From contig CAMYMY010000083.1 of the NCBI GenBank assembly GCA_947259625.1, forward strand, positions 1 through 12,447: a stretch of 12,447 nt of DNA. Direction: 5' to 3'. The position numbers were made by a program, and so were the translations under genes. Each line of letters opens with the position of its first letter. Positions within the stretch are counted from its first letter, which is position 1. A model generated the notes under the pieces. It made no database searches and was not told where the DNA came from. It worked only from the letters and a program-made list of their open reading frames with translations. This document shows positions 1-7,840 of the stretch, one piece after another. This stretch comes from an uncultured Kiloniellales bacterium. GTDB lineage: Bacteria > Pseudomonadota > Alphaproteobacteria > Kiloniellales > JAKSDN01.

Positions 1-305
1 CCATCGAGACCAGCCGGCCCACCACCTGGAGCGACCCGGTCTACGAGGTGGACGGCATCCGCCACTACTGCGTCGACAACATCCCGGGCGCGGTCCCGGC
101 CACCGCCTCGGCGGGCTATGCCCGCGCGCTGCTGCCCCTGGTCGGCGAGATTGCGACGCTGGGCCCGATCGAGGCCTGCCGCCGGAACCCTTGGCTCGCG
201 CGCGGCCTGACCTGCGCGGACAGGACGCTGCTCTTGGAGGAGACCGGCCGCCTACAGGACCGCCCCTTCACGCCGGTCGAGAGCTTCCTGAAGGCGGCCG
301 GCTGA
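1..305 (+). CDS. Alanine dehydrogenase / PNT-family protein, C-terminal part (5' truncated)
   Basis: The open frame enters from the left edge (first full codon at 3) and ends at TGA 303-305, so only about the last 100 residues are visible. The segment reading HYCVDNIPGAVPATAS is the well-conserved C-terminal region of alanine dehydrogenases and the related transhydrogenase alpha subunit (the NMPGAVP-type motif). Full family members are about 370 residues. The N-terminal catalytic part and most of the NAD-binding fold lie outside the window. If it is a true alanine dehydrogenase, it interconverts L-alanine with pyruvate and ammonia using NAD(H) in the cytoplasm. The end, with a GRLQDRPFTPVESFL-like tail, differs somewhat from the classical Ald C-terminus, so a related PNT-domain dehydrogenase is possible. 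It converges on the lysR-type gene with a 29-nt gap. I am confident of the family and less so of the exact substrate. Confidence 0.8.
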   Translation, partial: IETSRPTTWSDPVYEVDGIRHYCVDNIPGAVPATASAGYARALLPLVGEIATLGPIEACRRNPWLARGLTCADRTLLLEETGRLQDRPFTPVESFLKAAG

Positions 306-320
306 CCGGGCCGGTCGTTT
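293..320 (+). terminator. Possible intrinsic terminator of the alanine-dehydrogenase-family gene
   Basis: Bases 295-302 (CGGCCGGC) can pair with 310-317 (GCCGGTCG), with one G-U pair, around a 7-nt loop. GU pairs could extend the stem to 293/319. A short TTT (318-320) follows. The stem begins inside the last codons of the gene and its loop contains the TGA stop. The T-tract is short, so termination may be partial. Confidence 0.35.
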
Positions 321-334
321 CATCCGTGATGGCT

Positions 335-1228
335 TTAGATCCGTCCCCCTCGGATCTGGTCGATCACCGACACCAGCCAATCCATGACCACGCGGGTCCG
401 AACCAGCTCGCGCAGCTCCGGATGGACCATAAGCCATAGCTCCCGCGAGAGGGCGGCCGGACCGTCGCCATGACGGACCAGCCCTGGCTCCCGATCTCCA
501 ATGACGGTGGGCAGCAAGGATTTCCCAAGTCCCGCTTTCACGCTCTCGAGAAGCGCTTCGGCATCGTTGACCAGCACTTGTGCCGGAGCCTGGCGGTCAC
601 GGGTGGCTCTCTCCGCAATCCAGCGTCCTTGCGGCAGGTCCGCCATGCTGTCGTCGTAGGTGATCCAGGGCAGCGGTTCGGCACTGCTCCGAGAAGGCCC
701 ATAAACCGCATAGTCGAGCCGGCCGATGCGGCGGGCGACGGCGCGGACCTCCTTGCGTGGCCGCGCGAGGCGCAGGGCGATGTCGGCTTCCCGCTTGGTC
801 AGGCTCAGGTCACGGGGTTCGGCGATCAGTTCGACCCGTAACTGCGGATGATCGCGAAACAGCCGCGGCAGCGCGGGCACCAGAACACGGTTCACGACCA
901 TCGGGACGGAGGTCACGCGAACCGAGCCGGCCGCCAGTCCGTCCGCGCCTGAAACAGCGCTCTCCACCGCTTGGACTTCGAGCTCGACCCGCTCCGCGCC
1001 GGCGACGACGGCGGCTCCGGCCTCGGTGGGATGCAGGAGCCCGAGATTTCGCTCGAAGAGACGGGCGCCCAGCCGTCGCTCGGCCTGGGCAATGCGGCGT
1101 GCCACCGTGGTGTCGTTGACGCCGAGCCGCCGCGCGGCGCCCGCAAGCGATCGGGCCCGCGCCACCGCCAGGACGAATCGTAAATCGTTCCAGTTCAGTC
1201 GCTGCATTCTTGCAGGTCCAAGATGCAA
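335..1228 (-). CDS. LysR-family transcriptional regulator
   Basis: This is a 297-residue LysR-type regulator. The N-terminal winged helix-turn-helix spans roughly residues 12-70, with helices around SLAGAARRLGVNDTTVARRI (about 27-46). It is followed by FERN..GL.PTEAG, typical of the family, then a linker helix and an effector-binding domain (about 95-290). The start is uncertain. TTG at 1226-1228 is preceded by a near-ideal Shine-Dalgarno, GGAGAGG (minus strand of 1236-1242), 7 nt upstream. ATG at 1205-1207 gives a 290-residue protein with the more usual LysR N-terminal length but has only a weak upstream GGACC. I give the TTG start because of its ribosome site. The gene is divergent from the yciI-like gene with a dyad between them, the usual arrangement for a LysR protein controlling itself and its neighbour. 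The effector cannot be deduced. Confidence 0.9.
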   Translation of the reverse strand: MHLGPARMQRLNWNDLRFVLAVARARSLAGAARRLGVNDTTVARRIAQAERRLGARLFERNLGLLHPTEAGAAVVAGAERVELEVQAVESAVSGADGLAAGSVRVTSVPMVVNRVLVPALPRLFRDHPQLRVELIAEPRDLSLTKREADIALRLARPRKEVRAVARRIGRLDYAVYGPSRSSAEPLPWITYDDSMADLPQGRWIAERATRDRQAPAQVLVNDAEALLESVKAGLGKSLLPTVIGDREPGLVRHGDGPAALSRELWLMVHPELRELVRTRVVMDWLVSVIDQIRGGRI

Positions 1229-1260
1229 ACTTTCGCCTCTCCTGCTTAATAATGCAGGTC
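1211..1260 (+). repeat. Pair of TGCAGGTC direct repeats, 42 bp apart
   Basis: TGCAGGTC occurs at 1211-1218 and again at 1253-1260, with a C or T and then an A after each copy. The start-to-start distance of 42 bp is four helical turns, so both copies face the same side of DNA. One copy lies inside the 5' end of the regulator gene and the other overlaps the right arm of the dyad at 1241-1258. Confidence 0.5.
1241..1258. promoter_or_regulatory. Dyad in the lysR/yciI divergent region, putative regulator-binding site
   Basis: CCTGC (1241-1245) and GCAGG (1254-1258) form an inverted repeat with an AT-rich 8-nt centre (TTAATAAT). LysR-type proteins commonly bind dyads with an AT-rich middle, of general form T-N11-A; this one is TGC-N8-GCA. 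It covers the predicted -10 of the regulator and the start of its Shine-Dalgarno, which would suit negative autoregulation. Confidence 0.45.
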
Positions 1261-1278
1261 TATCCTTTCATCCGTCAA
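1249..1278 (-). promoter_or_regulatory. Predicted promoter of the lysR-type gene
   Basis: On the minus strand, TTGACG (1278-1273, five of six matches to the -35 consensus) is followed after 18 nt by CATTAT (1254-1249, four of six matches to the -10). Transcription would start near 1242, which puts the Shine-Dalgarno at the very 5' end of the message. This is sequence inference only. Confidence 0.4.
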
Positions 1279-1303
1279 GCACGGAGAGAGGGGAGTCGGG
1301 ACC

Positions 1304-1600
1304 ATGATGTACGCTGTCTTGTTCGAGGATGACGCCGGTCGCGCGGACATGCGGCCCAAGCACATGCCCGATCACTTGGAATTCCTAGAGAGCAACGCTT
1401 CGAGGATCCTCGACGCGGGCCCGCTCAAGGACGCCGAAAGCGATGCTCCAGCGGGTGGTCTCTGGATCGTGGAGGCTGACAGTCCGCAGACCGTCCAATC
1501 ACTTATAAGAGCCGACCCGTTCTGGTCGACCGGTCTTCGCAAGTCCGTTCGTGTTCTCGAGTGGACACAGGTTTTCTCGAAAGGGAAGAGACGGACCTAG
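1304..1600 (+). CDS. YciI-like family protein
   Basis: This 98-residue protein resembles the YciI-related family, a small dimeric alpha-beta (ferredoxin-like) fold. Family-like features are the N-terminal beta strand MYAVLFEDD, the RPKHMPDHLEFLES helix with a conserved-type histidine (His24), the AGPL turn (38-41), and the GGLWIVEADSPQTVQSLIRADPF segment. The biochemical role of the family is generally unknown; some members are fused to or act near oxidoreductases. The start is ATG 1304, which follows a purine-rich GGAGAGAGGGGAG stretch at 1283-1295. An alternative ATG lies one codon later. It is divergent from a LysR-type regulator and is probably its target. Its 3' end converges on aapP, 64 nt away. 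Confidence 0.8.
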   Translation: MMYAVLFEDDAGRADMRPKHMPDHLEFLESNASRILDAGPLKDAESDAPAGGLWIVEADSPQTVQSLIRADPFWSTGLRKSVRVLEWTQVFSKGKRRT

Positions 1601-1607
1601 CGACAAA

Positions 1608-1656
1608 CCTCAGGTGATCCCTGCCCCACAGGTCCGGCCCTTGGGCCAGGCCTGAG
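1608..1656 (-). terminator. Weak hairpin region at the end of the aap operon
   Basis: Between the convergent yciI-like and aapP genes, CTCAGG (1609-1614) can pair with CCTGAG (1651-1656), enclosing a second hairpin GGCCC-TT-GGGCC (1636-1647). There is no proper T-run on either strand, so this is at best a weak or factor-assisted terminator serving both genes. Confidence 0.25.
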
Positions 1657-1664
1657 CCGAGACC

Positions 1665-2441
<777 letters not shown>

Positions 2442-2484
2442 GTCGTCCTCCTCGTATCCTGTTCGACCTTGTCCAATCCTCGAC

Positions 2485-3594
2485 CTAGTGGCCGGTGTGC
2501 AGTTTCTTCTCCAGGTGCTGGCTGTAGCGCGACATGCTGAAGCAGAAGACCCAGAAGCCGGCGGCGACGAAGACATAACCCTCGACGGCAAACCCGAGCC
2601 AGTCCGGGTTGGTGCCCGCGAGTTGCACCATGCCGAGGAAGTCGAACAGCCCGATAATCAGCACCAGCGTGGTGTCCTTGAACAGCCCGATGAAGGTGTT
2701 GACGATTCCGGGGATCACCAGCTTGAGCGCCTGCGGCAGAACGATCAGCCCCATCATCTTCCAGAAACTCAGGCCCAAGGCCTCGGCCGCCTCGTACTGA
2801 CCCTTGGGGATCGCCTGCAGCCCGCCGCGCACGACCTCGGCCATGTAGGCGGCCGAGAACAGCATGACGCCGACCAGGGCGCGCACCAGCTTGTCGAAGT
2901 TGACCCCTTCCGGCATGAACAGCGGAAACATCACCGAGGACATGAACAGCACGGTGATCAAGGGCACGCCGCGCCACAGCTCGATGAAAGCGACGCAGAT
3001 CGACCGCACGACAGGCATCTTCGAGCGCCGGCCGAGCGCGAGCACGACGCCGATCGGCAAGGAGGCGACGATGCCGACCAGGGCGATCACCAGGGTCAGG
3101 AACAGGCCGCCCCACAGCGGCGTTTCCACGTGCTCCAGTCCGAAGGCGTCGCCGACGAAGAGGAAGAAGGCGATGATCGGGTAGCCGATCAGGAGAAACA
3201 CACCGATCCACTGCTTCCAGCGGAATCCGGGGATGAAGAGCGGGATCGCCGCGGCCACCAGCAGGACATAGGCCGTGTTGATCCGCCACAGCTCCTCGTC
3301 CGGATAGCGCCCGTACATGAGCTGCTTGAACCAGACCCTGATGTAGACCCAGCAGGCGCCCTCGCGGCTGCAGGCGTCGCGCGTGTCGCCGACCCAGTCG
3401 GCGTCGATGAACGCCCATTGGATCACCGGCGGCACGAGAAGATAGACCAGGTACAAGGCCAACACGGTAAGCGCGACGTCGAGCGGGGTGGCGAACAGGT
3501 TCTGGCGCACCCATCCGACAACGCCCACCGTGCTGGCCGGCGGCGGCAGATCGGGATGGCTCCCGGGATCGTAGCTGCGGGTTTCGTCGGTCAT
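2485..3594 (-). CDS. aapM: General L-amino-acid ABC transporter, permease AapM
   Basis: This 369-residue integral membrane protein is one half of the Aap channel. Hydrophobic segments are visible at about 38-60, 108-122, 128-150, 160-186, 213-228, 238-252 and 325-350. The inner-face EAA loop that contacts the ATPase is at about 268-290 (EAAEALGLSFWKMMGLIVLPQ). Length and order match the AapM/BztC type of permease, which is longer than GlnP-type permeases because of an N-terminal extension. The start is ATG 3594, only 3 nt after the aapQ stop, with GGAG inside the last aapQ codons, so the two are likely translationally coupled. It forms a heterodimer with AapQ. Confidence 0.93.
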   Translation of the reverse strand: MTDETRSYDPGSHPDLPPPASTVGVVGWVRQNLFATPLDVALTVLALYLVYLLVPPVIQWAFIDADWVGDTRDACSREGACWVYIRVWFKQLMYGRYPDEELWRINTAYVLLVAAAIPLFIPGFRWKQWIGVFLLIGYPIIAFFLFVGDAFGLEHVETPLWGGLFLTLVIALVGIVASLPIGVVLALGRRSKMPVVRSICVAFIELWRGVPLITVLFMSSVMFPLFMPEGVNFDKLVRALVGVMLFSAAYMAEVVRGGLQAIPKGQYEAAEALGLSFWKMMGLIVLPQALKLVIPGIVNTFIGLFKDTTLVLIIGLFDFLGMVQLAGTNPDWLGFAVEGYVFVAAGFWVFCFSMSRYSQHLEKKLHTGH

Positions 3595-3597
3595 GAC

Positions 3598-4788
3598 CTA
3601 TCGCTCCACCAGGGCCATCTTCTTGTTGTACCAGTTCATGAAGGCCGAGATCAGCAGGCTCAGCGTCAGATAGACCGCCATGGTAATCGAGATGATCTCG
3701 ACCGCTTGGCCGGTCTGCATGAGCACCGTGCCGGCGAAGACCAGCACGATGTCCGGGTAGGCGATGGCGGCGGCCAGGGAGGAATTCTTCATCAGGTTCA
3801 GATACTGGCTGGTCAGCGGCGGAATGATGACCCTGAGCGCCTGAGGGATGACGACGAGCCTCAAGGTCGGCCCGGGCCGCAGGCCGACCGAGTAGGCCGC
3901 CTCGGTCTGGCCGTGGCTGACCGCCGTAATACCGGCGCGCACGATCTCGGCGATGAAGGACGCCGTGTAGGTCGACAGCGCCAGGGCCAAAGCGACCAGT
4001 TCGGGAATGACGACCATGCCGCCGACGAAGTTGAAGCCCTTGAGCTCGGGATAGTTCCAGGACAGCGGGAACCCCATGACGATGGCGGCCAGCAGCGGCA
4101 GTCCGATCAGGACGCCGAGCGAGGTCCAGAACACCGGGAACCGCTCGCCGGTCCGTTCCTGGCGGGCACGAGCCCAGCGCGCCAGGATGACGACGCCGAT
4201 TACGCCCGCGACCAGGGCCACGGGGATCAGCCAGAAACCCGCCTCGAAGATCGGCGCCGGCGAGTAGAGCCCGCGAATGTTGAGGAAAAAGCTGTCAAAC
4301 ATCGAGTGGCTGTTTTTCGGCGAGGGCACGTTCCGGAGTACCGCGAAGTACCAGAAGAAGATCTGCAGCAGCAGTGGGATGTTGCGCAAGATCTCGATAT
4401 AGACGGCGGCCAGATTCGAGATCAGCCAGTTCCGCGACAACCGGGCAACACCGATGATGAAGCCGAGGATCGTGGCGAAGAAGATGCCGATGATCGAGAC
4501 CAGCATCGTGTTCAGCAGGCCGACCAGAAAGGCCCGGCCGTAGCTGGACTCTTCGCTGTATTCGACCAGGGTCTGCGAGATGCTGAATCCCGCGGTGGTC
4601 TCGAGGAACCCGAAGCCCGAGGCGATGCCCTGCCGCTCCAGGTTGGCCATCGTGTTGCCGACCAGATATGCGCCCAGCAACACGACACCACCGAGCACGA
4701 GCACTTGGAAGAAGAGGGCGCGATAACGGGGATCGTTCCACACCGGCGGTTTCGCCGGCGCGACGGCAATTTTCGTCTCCACGGCCAC
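3598..4788 (-). CDS. aapQ: General L-amino-acid ABC transporter, permease AapQ
   Basis: This 396-residue membrane subunit pairs with AapM. Hydrophobic segments lie at about 25-46, 86-115, 125-150, 184-204, 222-240, 258-285 and 345-385. The EAA loop is at 296-318 (TEAAYSVGLRPGPTLRLVVI), and the AEIVRAGI segment before it is typical of polar-amino-acid permeases. The start is GTG at 4786-4788, chosen because GGGAGG sits 5 nt upstream; a longer frame to 4860 exists but begins in proline/arginine-rich low-quality sequence overlapping a hairpin. The length then agrees with AapQ (about 400). It lies 100 nt downstream of aapJ, a gap that holds a strong hairpin. Confidence 0.93.
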   Translation of the reverse strand: MAVETKIAVAPAKPPVWNDPRYRALFFQVLVLGGVVLLGAYLVGNTMANLERQGIASGFGFLETTAGFSISQTLVEYSEESSYGRAFLVGLLNTMLVSIIGIFFATILGFIIGVARLSRNWLISNLAAVYIEILRNIPLLLQIFFWYFAVLRNVPSPKNSHSMFDSFFLNIRGLYSPAPIFEAGFWLIPVALVAGVIGVVILARWARARQERTGERFPVFWTSLGVLIGLPLLAAIVMGFPLSWNYPELKGFNFVGGMVVIPELVALALALSTYTASFIAEIVRAGITAVSHGQTEAAYSVGLRPGPTLRLVVIPQALRVIIPPLTSQYLNLMKNSSLAAAIAYPDIVLVFAGTVLMQTGQAVEIISITMAVYLTLSLLISAFMNWYNKKMALVER

Positions 4789-4832
4789 GTTCGCCTCCCA
4801 AGTATTATGTTTTGGGGCCGGGGGAGGAACGG

Positions 4833-4863
4833 GGGGTGCCCGGCGCGCGGCCGGACACACCCC
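4833..4863 (-). other. Strong hairpin between aapJ and aapQ
   Basis: GGGGTG (4833-4838) pairs with CACCCC (4858-4863), and inside it CCGGC (4840-4844) pairs with GCCGG (4850-4854) around a GCGCG loop. In the minus-strand message this lies just after the aapJ stop and 45 nt before the aapQ start. It lacks a U-tract, so it is more likely an RNA-stabilising or attenuating structure than a full terminator. Binding-protein genes in ABC operons often have such a stem after them, giving more binding protein than permease. Confidence 0.5.
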
Positions 4864-4888
4864 GAGATGTCACATGCGCAGGCTCAGC

Positions 4889-5902
4889 TCAGCGAACCGG
4901 CATGGCGTATTGCAGGCCGCCATCCTTCCACAGGGCATTCTGGCCCCGCTCCAGGCCGAGCGACGTCTTCACGCCGACATGGCGCTCGAAGCTCTCGCCG
5001 TAGTTGCCGACCTGCTTGACAACGTTGTAGGCCCAGTCGACTGACAGGCCGAGGTTTTTGCCGCCATCGCCTTCGACGCCGAGCAGGCGTCTGACGTTCG
5101 GACTGCTGGAGCCCTTCATCTGGTCGACGTTCTTCGACGTGACGCCGAGCTCCTCGGCTTCGACCATGGCATAGAGCGTCCACTTCACCGTATCCAGCCA
5201 CTTGTCGTCGCCGTGACGGACCACCGGCCCCAGGGGCTCCTTGGAGATCACCTCGGGCAGGATCATGTGGGCGTTCGGCTCCTTCAGCTTGATCCGCTGG
5301 GCAGCCAGACCCGACTGGTCCGTGGTATAGACGTCGCAACGGCCGGAGTCGTAGGCCGCCACAACCTCGTCGGCCTTCTCGAAGACGACCGGGTTGAACT
5401 TCATGCTGTTGGCACGGAAGTAGTCGCTCAGGTTGAGCTCGGTGGTCGTGCCGATATTCACGCAGACGCTGGCGCCGTCGAGCTCGAGCGCGCTCTTGAC
5501 CCCAAGATCCTTGCGGACCATGAAGCCCTGGCCGTCGTAGTAGTTGACGCCGGCGAAGTTGAGGCCGAGCGCCGAATCGCGGACCAGCGTCCAGGTCGTG
5601 TTGCGCGACAGCACATCGACCTCGCCGGACTGCAGCGCCGTAAAGCGCTCCTTGGCCGAGAGCGGCGTGAACTTCACCTTGCCCGCGTCGCCGAGAACGG
5701 CAGCGGCCACGGCACGACACACGTCTACGTCGATTCCGGTCCAGTTACCCTGCTCGTCGGGGTTGGAGAATCCGGCCAGCCCCTGGCTGACACCGCACTG
5801 GACGAAACCTTTACCCCTCACGTCGTCGAGCGTTCCGGCCACAGCCGCGGTCGACAACGTCGTAGCCGCAGCGGCGGCCAAGAGAACCTTGGTGAGTTTC
5901 AT
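4889..5902 (-). CDS. aapJ: General L-amino-acid ABC transporter, periplasmic binding protein AapJ
   Basis: This 337-residue solute-binding protein of the polar amino-acid family (AapJ/BztA type, about 340 residues) captures L-amino acids in the periplasm and hands them to AapQM. Residues 1-22 form a signal peptide: MKLTK, a hydrophobic alanine-rich core, then AVA, with cleavage near GTLDD. The mature part has the typical CGVSQGLAGFSNPD and WTGIDVDVCRAVAAA motifs, then RFTALQSGEVDVLSRNTTWT and CVNIGTTTELNL. Two cysteine pairs are possible within it. The ATG at 5900-5902 has GGGAAGG upstream, separated by a T-run. It is the first gene of aapJQMP and is divergent from metC across 315 bp holding the operon's predicted promoter. 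It is confidently assigned; the precise amino-acid range cannot be read from sequence. Confidence 0.95.
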   Translation of the reverse strand: MKLTKVLLAAAAATTLSTAAVAGTLDDVRGKGFVQCGVSQGLAGFSNPDEQGNWTGIDVDVCRAVAAAVLGDAGKVKFTPLSAKERFTALQSGEVDVLSRNTTWTLVRDSALGLNFAGVNYYDGQGFMVRKDLGVKSALELDGASVCVNIGTTTELNLSDYFRANSMKFNPVVFEKADEVVAAYDSGRCDVYTTDQSGLAAQRIKLKEPNAHMILPEVISKEPLGPVVRHGDDKWLDTVKWTLYAMVEAEELGVTSKNVDQMKGSSSPNVRRLLGVEGDGGKNLGLSVDWAYNVVKQVGNYGESFERHVGVKTSLGLERGQNALWKDGGLQYAMPVR

Positions 5903-5939
5903 GGAAAAAAACCTTCCCTGCTGGTTTTTGACTTTCTTG

Positions 5940-5996
5940 TTGTCCTAAGGACAAAGCGCCATAGCGCTGTGTTACCTAGTCCGACAAGATGTAACA
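5940..5996. promoter_or_regulatory. Three adjacent inverted repeats upstream of aapJ, putative operators
   Basis: Three perfect dyads lie almost end to end. TTGTCCT-A-AGGACAA (5940-5954) covers the predicted transcription start. AGCGC-CATA-GCGCT (5955-5968) overlaps the predicted -10. TGTTAC-N15-GTAACA (5970-5975 and 5991-5996, 21 bp repeat distance) brackets the predicted -35. This density of symmetry suggests binding sites for one or more dimeric regulators, or an RNA hairpin in the first case. The regulator is unknown; none is encoded next to the operon. Confidence 0.5.
5958..5987 (-). promoter_or_regulatory. Predicted aapJQMP promoter
   Basis: On the minus strand, TTGTCG (5987-5982) and TATGGC (5963-5958) are spaced by 18 nt and give a start near 5951, with a leader of about 48 nt before the aapJ ATG. 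No sigma-54 type GG-N10-GC element was convincing. Moderate to low confidence, because alphaproteobacterial promoters are loose. Confidence 0.35.
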
Positions 5997-6034
5997 TATG
6001 CCTCGAAAAGGCAACAGGCACGCTTGGACATTCA

Positions 6035-6079
6035 CTCGGGTCCACGCCCGAGCGGCACCCCGCCGCCTGCGGGCGCCCG
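6035..6079. repeat. Inverted repeats in the aapJ/metC intergenic region, metC side
   Basis: CTCGGG-TCCACG-CCCGAG (6035-6052) could form a 6-bp hairpin, and CGGGCGCCCG (6070-6079) is a perfect 10-nt palindrome. The rest of the stretch up to metC (6080-6217) shows no gene and no convincing plus-strand promoter. It also has no SAM-II-like motif, although such riboswitches precede methionine genes in some alphaproteobacteria. Confidence 0.3.
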
Positions 6080-6217
6080 AATAGCAGAGTCCGGGTCGTT
6101 CGGCTAGCCCCTTTCGCGCCCCGCTCGTCGCTGGCATAACGGACGCGCGCGGTCCGGCCCGTCTGGCGCTTCTCGACCATCCAGCCCGCCGATTCCGTGA
6201 GATGAGGACCCGATGGC

Positions 6218-7417
6218 ATGACGAAACGGGACTACAAGGCCGATACCCTTCTAGCTCACCTGGGCCGGGACCCGAAGGCCTTCCACGGAGCGGTCAATCC
6301 GCCGGTCTACCATGCCTCGACGATCCTGTTCGACAGCCTGGACGCCTACGAGGACAGACACCGTTACCTCGAGAAGGGCAAGGTCGTCTATGGCCTGCTC
6401 GGCACGCCGACCACCTTCGCCCTGGAGGAGGCGGTGGCGCGGCTGGAAGGCGGGTCCGGGTGCATTGCCGTGTCCTCGGGCCTGGCCGCCATTACCGGCC
6501 CCATCCTCGCCCTGGTCGAGTCCGGCGACCATATCCTGGTGAGCGACAGCGTCTACCAGCCGACCCGCAAGTTCTGCGACCACATGCTCAGGCGTCTCGG
6601 CGTGGAGACCACCTACTACGACCCCCTGATCGGCGCCGGGATCGCCGCGTTGATGCGCCCGAACACGCGGCTGGTGTTCCTGGAATCCCCCGGATCCCTG
6701 ACGTTCGAGGTCCAGGACGCGCCGGCCATCGCCGCCGCGGCCAAGGCCGCCGGTGCCGCCGTGCTGATGGACACGACCTGGCCGGCGTCGCTGCTCTGCC
6801 GGCCCTTCGAGCTCGGCGTCGACATATCGATCCAGGCCGGGACCAAGTACATTGTCGGCCACTCCGACGCCATGCTCGGGCTGATCACGACGAACGAGGC
6901 TTTCGAGCAAAAGGTCCGGCTGGCGGTCCAGGAACTCGGCCAGTGCGCGGCCCCCGACGACGTCTATCTCGCGCTTCGGGGCCTGCGCACGCTCTCGGTG
7001 CGCCTCGCCCGCCACCAAGAGACCGGTCTCGCCCTCGCCCGCTGGCTGGCCGCGCGCCCGGAGGTCGAGCGGGTGCTCCATCCGGCCCTGCCCGGCGATC
7101 CGGGCCACGACCTCTGGCGGCGCGACTTCAGCGGCGCCAGCGGTCTCTTCGGGGTGGTCCTGCGTGCGCCCTGCCCTCGCGCCGCCGTCGCCGCCCTGAT
7201 CGAGGGCATGGAGCTGTTCGGCCTCGGCTCCAGCTGGGGCGGCTTCGAAAGCTTGATGATCGCGGCCTATCCGGAGCGGACCCGCAGCGCGACGACCTGG
7301 GACGCGCCGGGCCAGACCCTGCGCATCCACGCCGGGCTCGAGCACCCCGCGGACCTGATCGCCGACCTCGAGGCCGGGTTCGAACGCTTCAACCGGGCGG
7401 TTCGCGAGAACGCCTAG
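6218..7417 (+). CDS. metC: Cystathionine beta-lyase (PLP-dependent)
   Basis: This 399-residue enzyme is of the Cys/Met-metabolism PLP family. It cleaves cystathionine to homocysteine, pyruvate and ammonia in methionine synthesis, in the cytoplasm. The PLP lysine is Lys210 in SIQAGTKYIVGHSD. Asp185 in LMDTTW contacts the cofactor ring nitrogen. Tyr58-Gly59 (VVYGLLGTPT), SSGLA (86-90) and SDSVYQPTR (109-117, Tyr113) are the other active-site segments. The QAGTKY.VGHSD form and the WGGFESL segment near the C-terminus fit beta-lyase rather than gamma-synthase. The start is ATG 6218 with GAGGA about 9 nt upstream. hisI follows after 15 nt, suggesting co-transcription. Some bacterial MetC proteins also act on cystine or alanine, so the substrate is inferred from the family. 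Confidence 0.9.
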   Translation: MTKRDYKADTLLAHLGRDPKAFHGAVNPPVYHASTILFDSLDAYEDRHRYLEKGKVVYGLLGTPTTFALEEAVARLEGGSGCIAVSSGLAAITGPILALVESGDHILVSDSVYQPTRKFCDHMLRRLGVETTYYDPLIGAGIAALMRPNTRLVFLESPGSLTFEVQDAPAIAAAAKAAGAAVLMDTTWPASLLCRPFELGVDISIQAGTKYIVGHSDAMLGLITTNEAFEQKVRLAVQELGQCAAPDDVYLALRGLRTLSVRLARHQETGLALARWLAARPEVERVLHPALPGDPGHDLWRRDFSGASGLFGVVLRAPCPRAAVAALIEGMELFGLGSSWGGFESLMIAAYPERTRSATTWDAPGQTLRIHAGLEHPADLIADLEAGFERFNRAVRENA

Positions 7418-7432
7418 CTCTGGAGGCCAGCG

Positions 7433-7837
7433 ATGAGCAACACGCCTGCCCTGCCCGCCCAACTCGACGATGCTCTCGCCTTCGACGACAAGGGCCTGGT
7501 CCCCGCGATCGCGCAGCAGCACGACACCGGCGAGGTTCTGATGATGGCCTGGATGAACCGGGCGGCCCTGGCCGAGACCTTGGCGACCGGCCGGGTCTGC
7601 TACTGGTCGCGCTCGCGCGGCCGGCTCTGGCGCAAGGGCGAGACCTCGGGGCAGGTCCAGCGTCTGGTCGAGCTCCGTATCGACTGCGACGGCGACACCC
7701 TGTTGCTCGAGGTCAAGCAGACCGGCGTGGCCTGCCATACCGGGCGCAGGAGCTGTTTCTACCGCGCCCTCGGGGACGGCGGGCTGGAGGAGTTGATGCC
7801 GGTCGAGCGCGACCCGAAATCCCTCTACGGAGGATAG
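7433..7837 (+). CDS. hisI: Phosphoribosyl-AMP cyclohydrolase
   Basis: This 134-residue enzyme carries out the third step of histidine synthesis, opening the adenine ring of phosphoribosyl-AMP to give the ProFAR precursor. Metal ligands are visible: the DCDGD motif with Asp84, Asp86 and Asp88 (Mg) and Cys85, plus Cys101 and Cys108 in ACHTGRRSCFYR (Zn). The stretches VLMMAWMNRAAL and YWSRSRGRLWRKGETSG are strongly diagnostic. There is no HisE (pyrophosphohydrolase) domain, as is usual for stand-alone alphaproteobacterial HisI. The start is ATG 7433 with GGAGG 6 nt upstream. It sits between metC and a modE-like gene rather than with other his genes; only 3 nt separate its stop from the modE start. 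Confidence 0.95.
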   Translation: MSNTPALPAQLDDALAFDDKGLVPAIAQQHDTGEVLMMAWMNRAALAETLATGRVCYWSRSRGRLWRKGETSGQVQRLVELRIDCDGDTLLLEVKQTGVACHTGRRSCFYRALGDGGLEELMPVERDPKSLYGG

Positions 7838-7840
7838 GCC

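Noticed and set aside
4789..4860. Extended aapQ from 4860
   Set aside because: The extension is proline/arginine-rich, overlaps the intergenic hairpin and lacks a ribosome site. GTG 4788 has a strong one.
5903..6010. Sigma-54 promoter for aapJ
   Set aside because: Nitrogen control of aap is known in rhizobia, but no GG-N10-GC element with the right context was found on the minus strand.
6080..6217. SAM-II-type riboswitch before metC
   Set aside because: Such elements occur before methionine genes in alphaproteobacteria, so I looked for one, but the conserved core pattern is not visible. A covariance-model search would decide.
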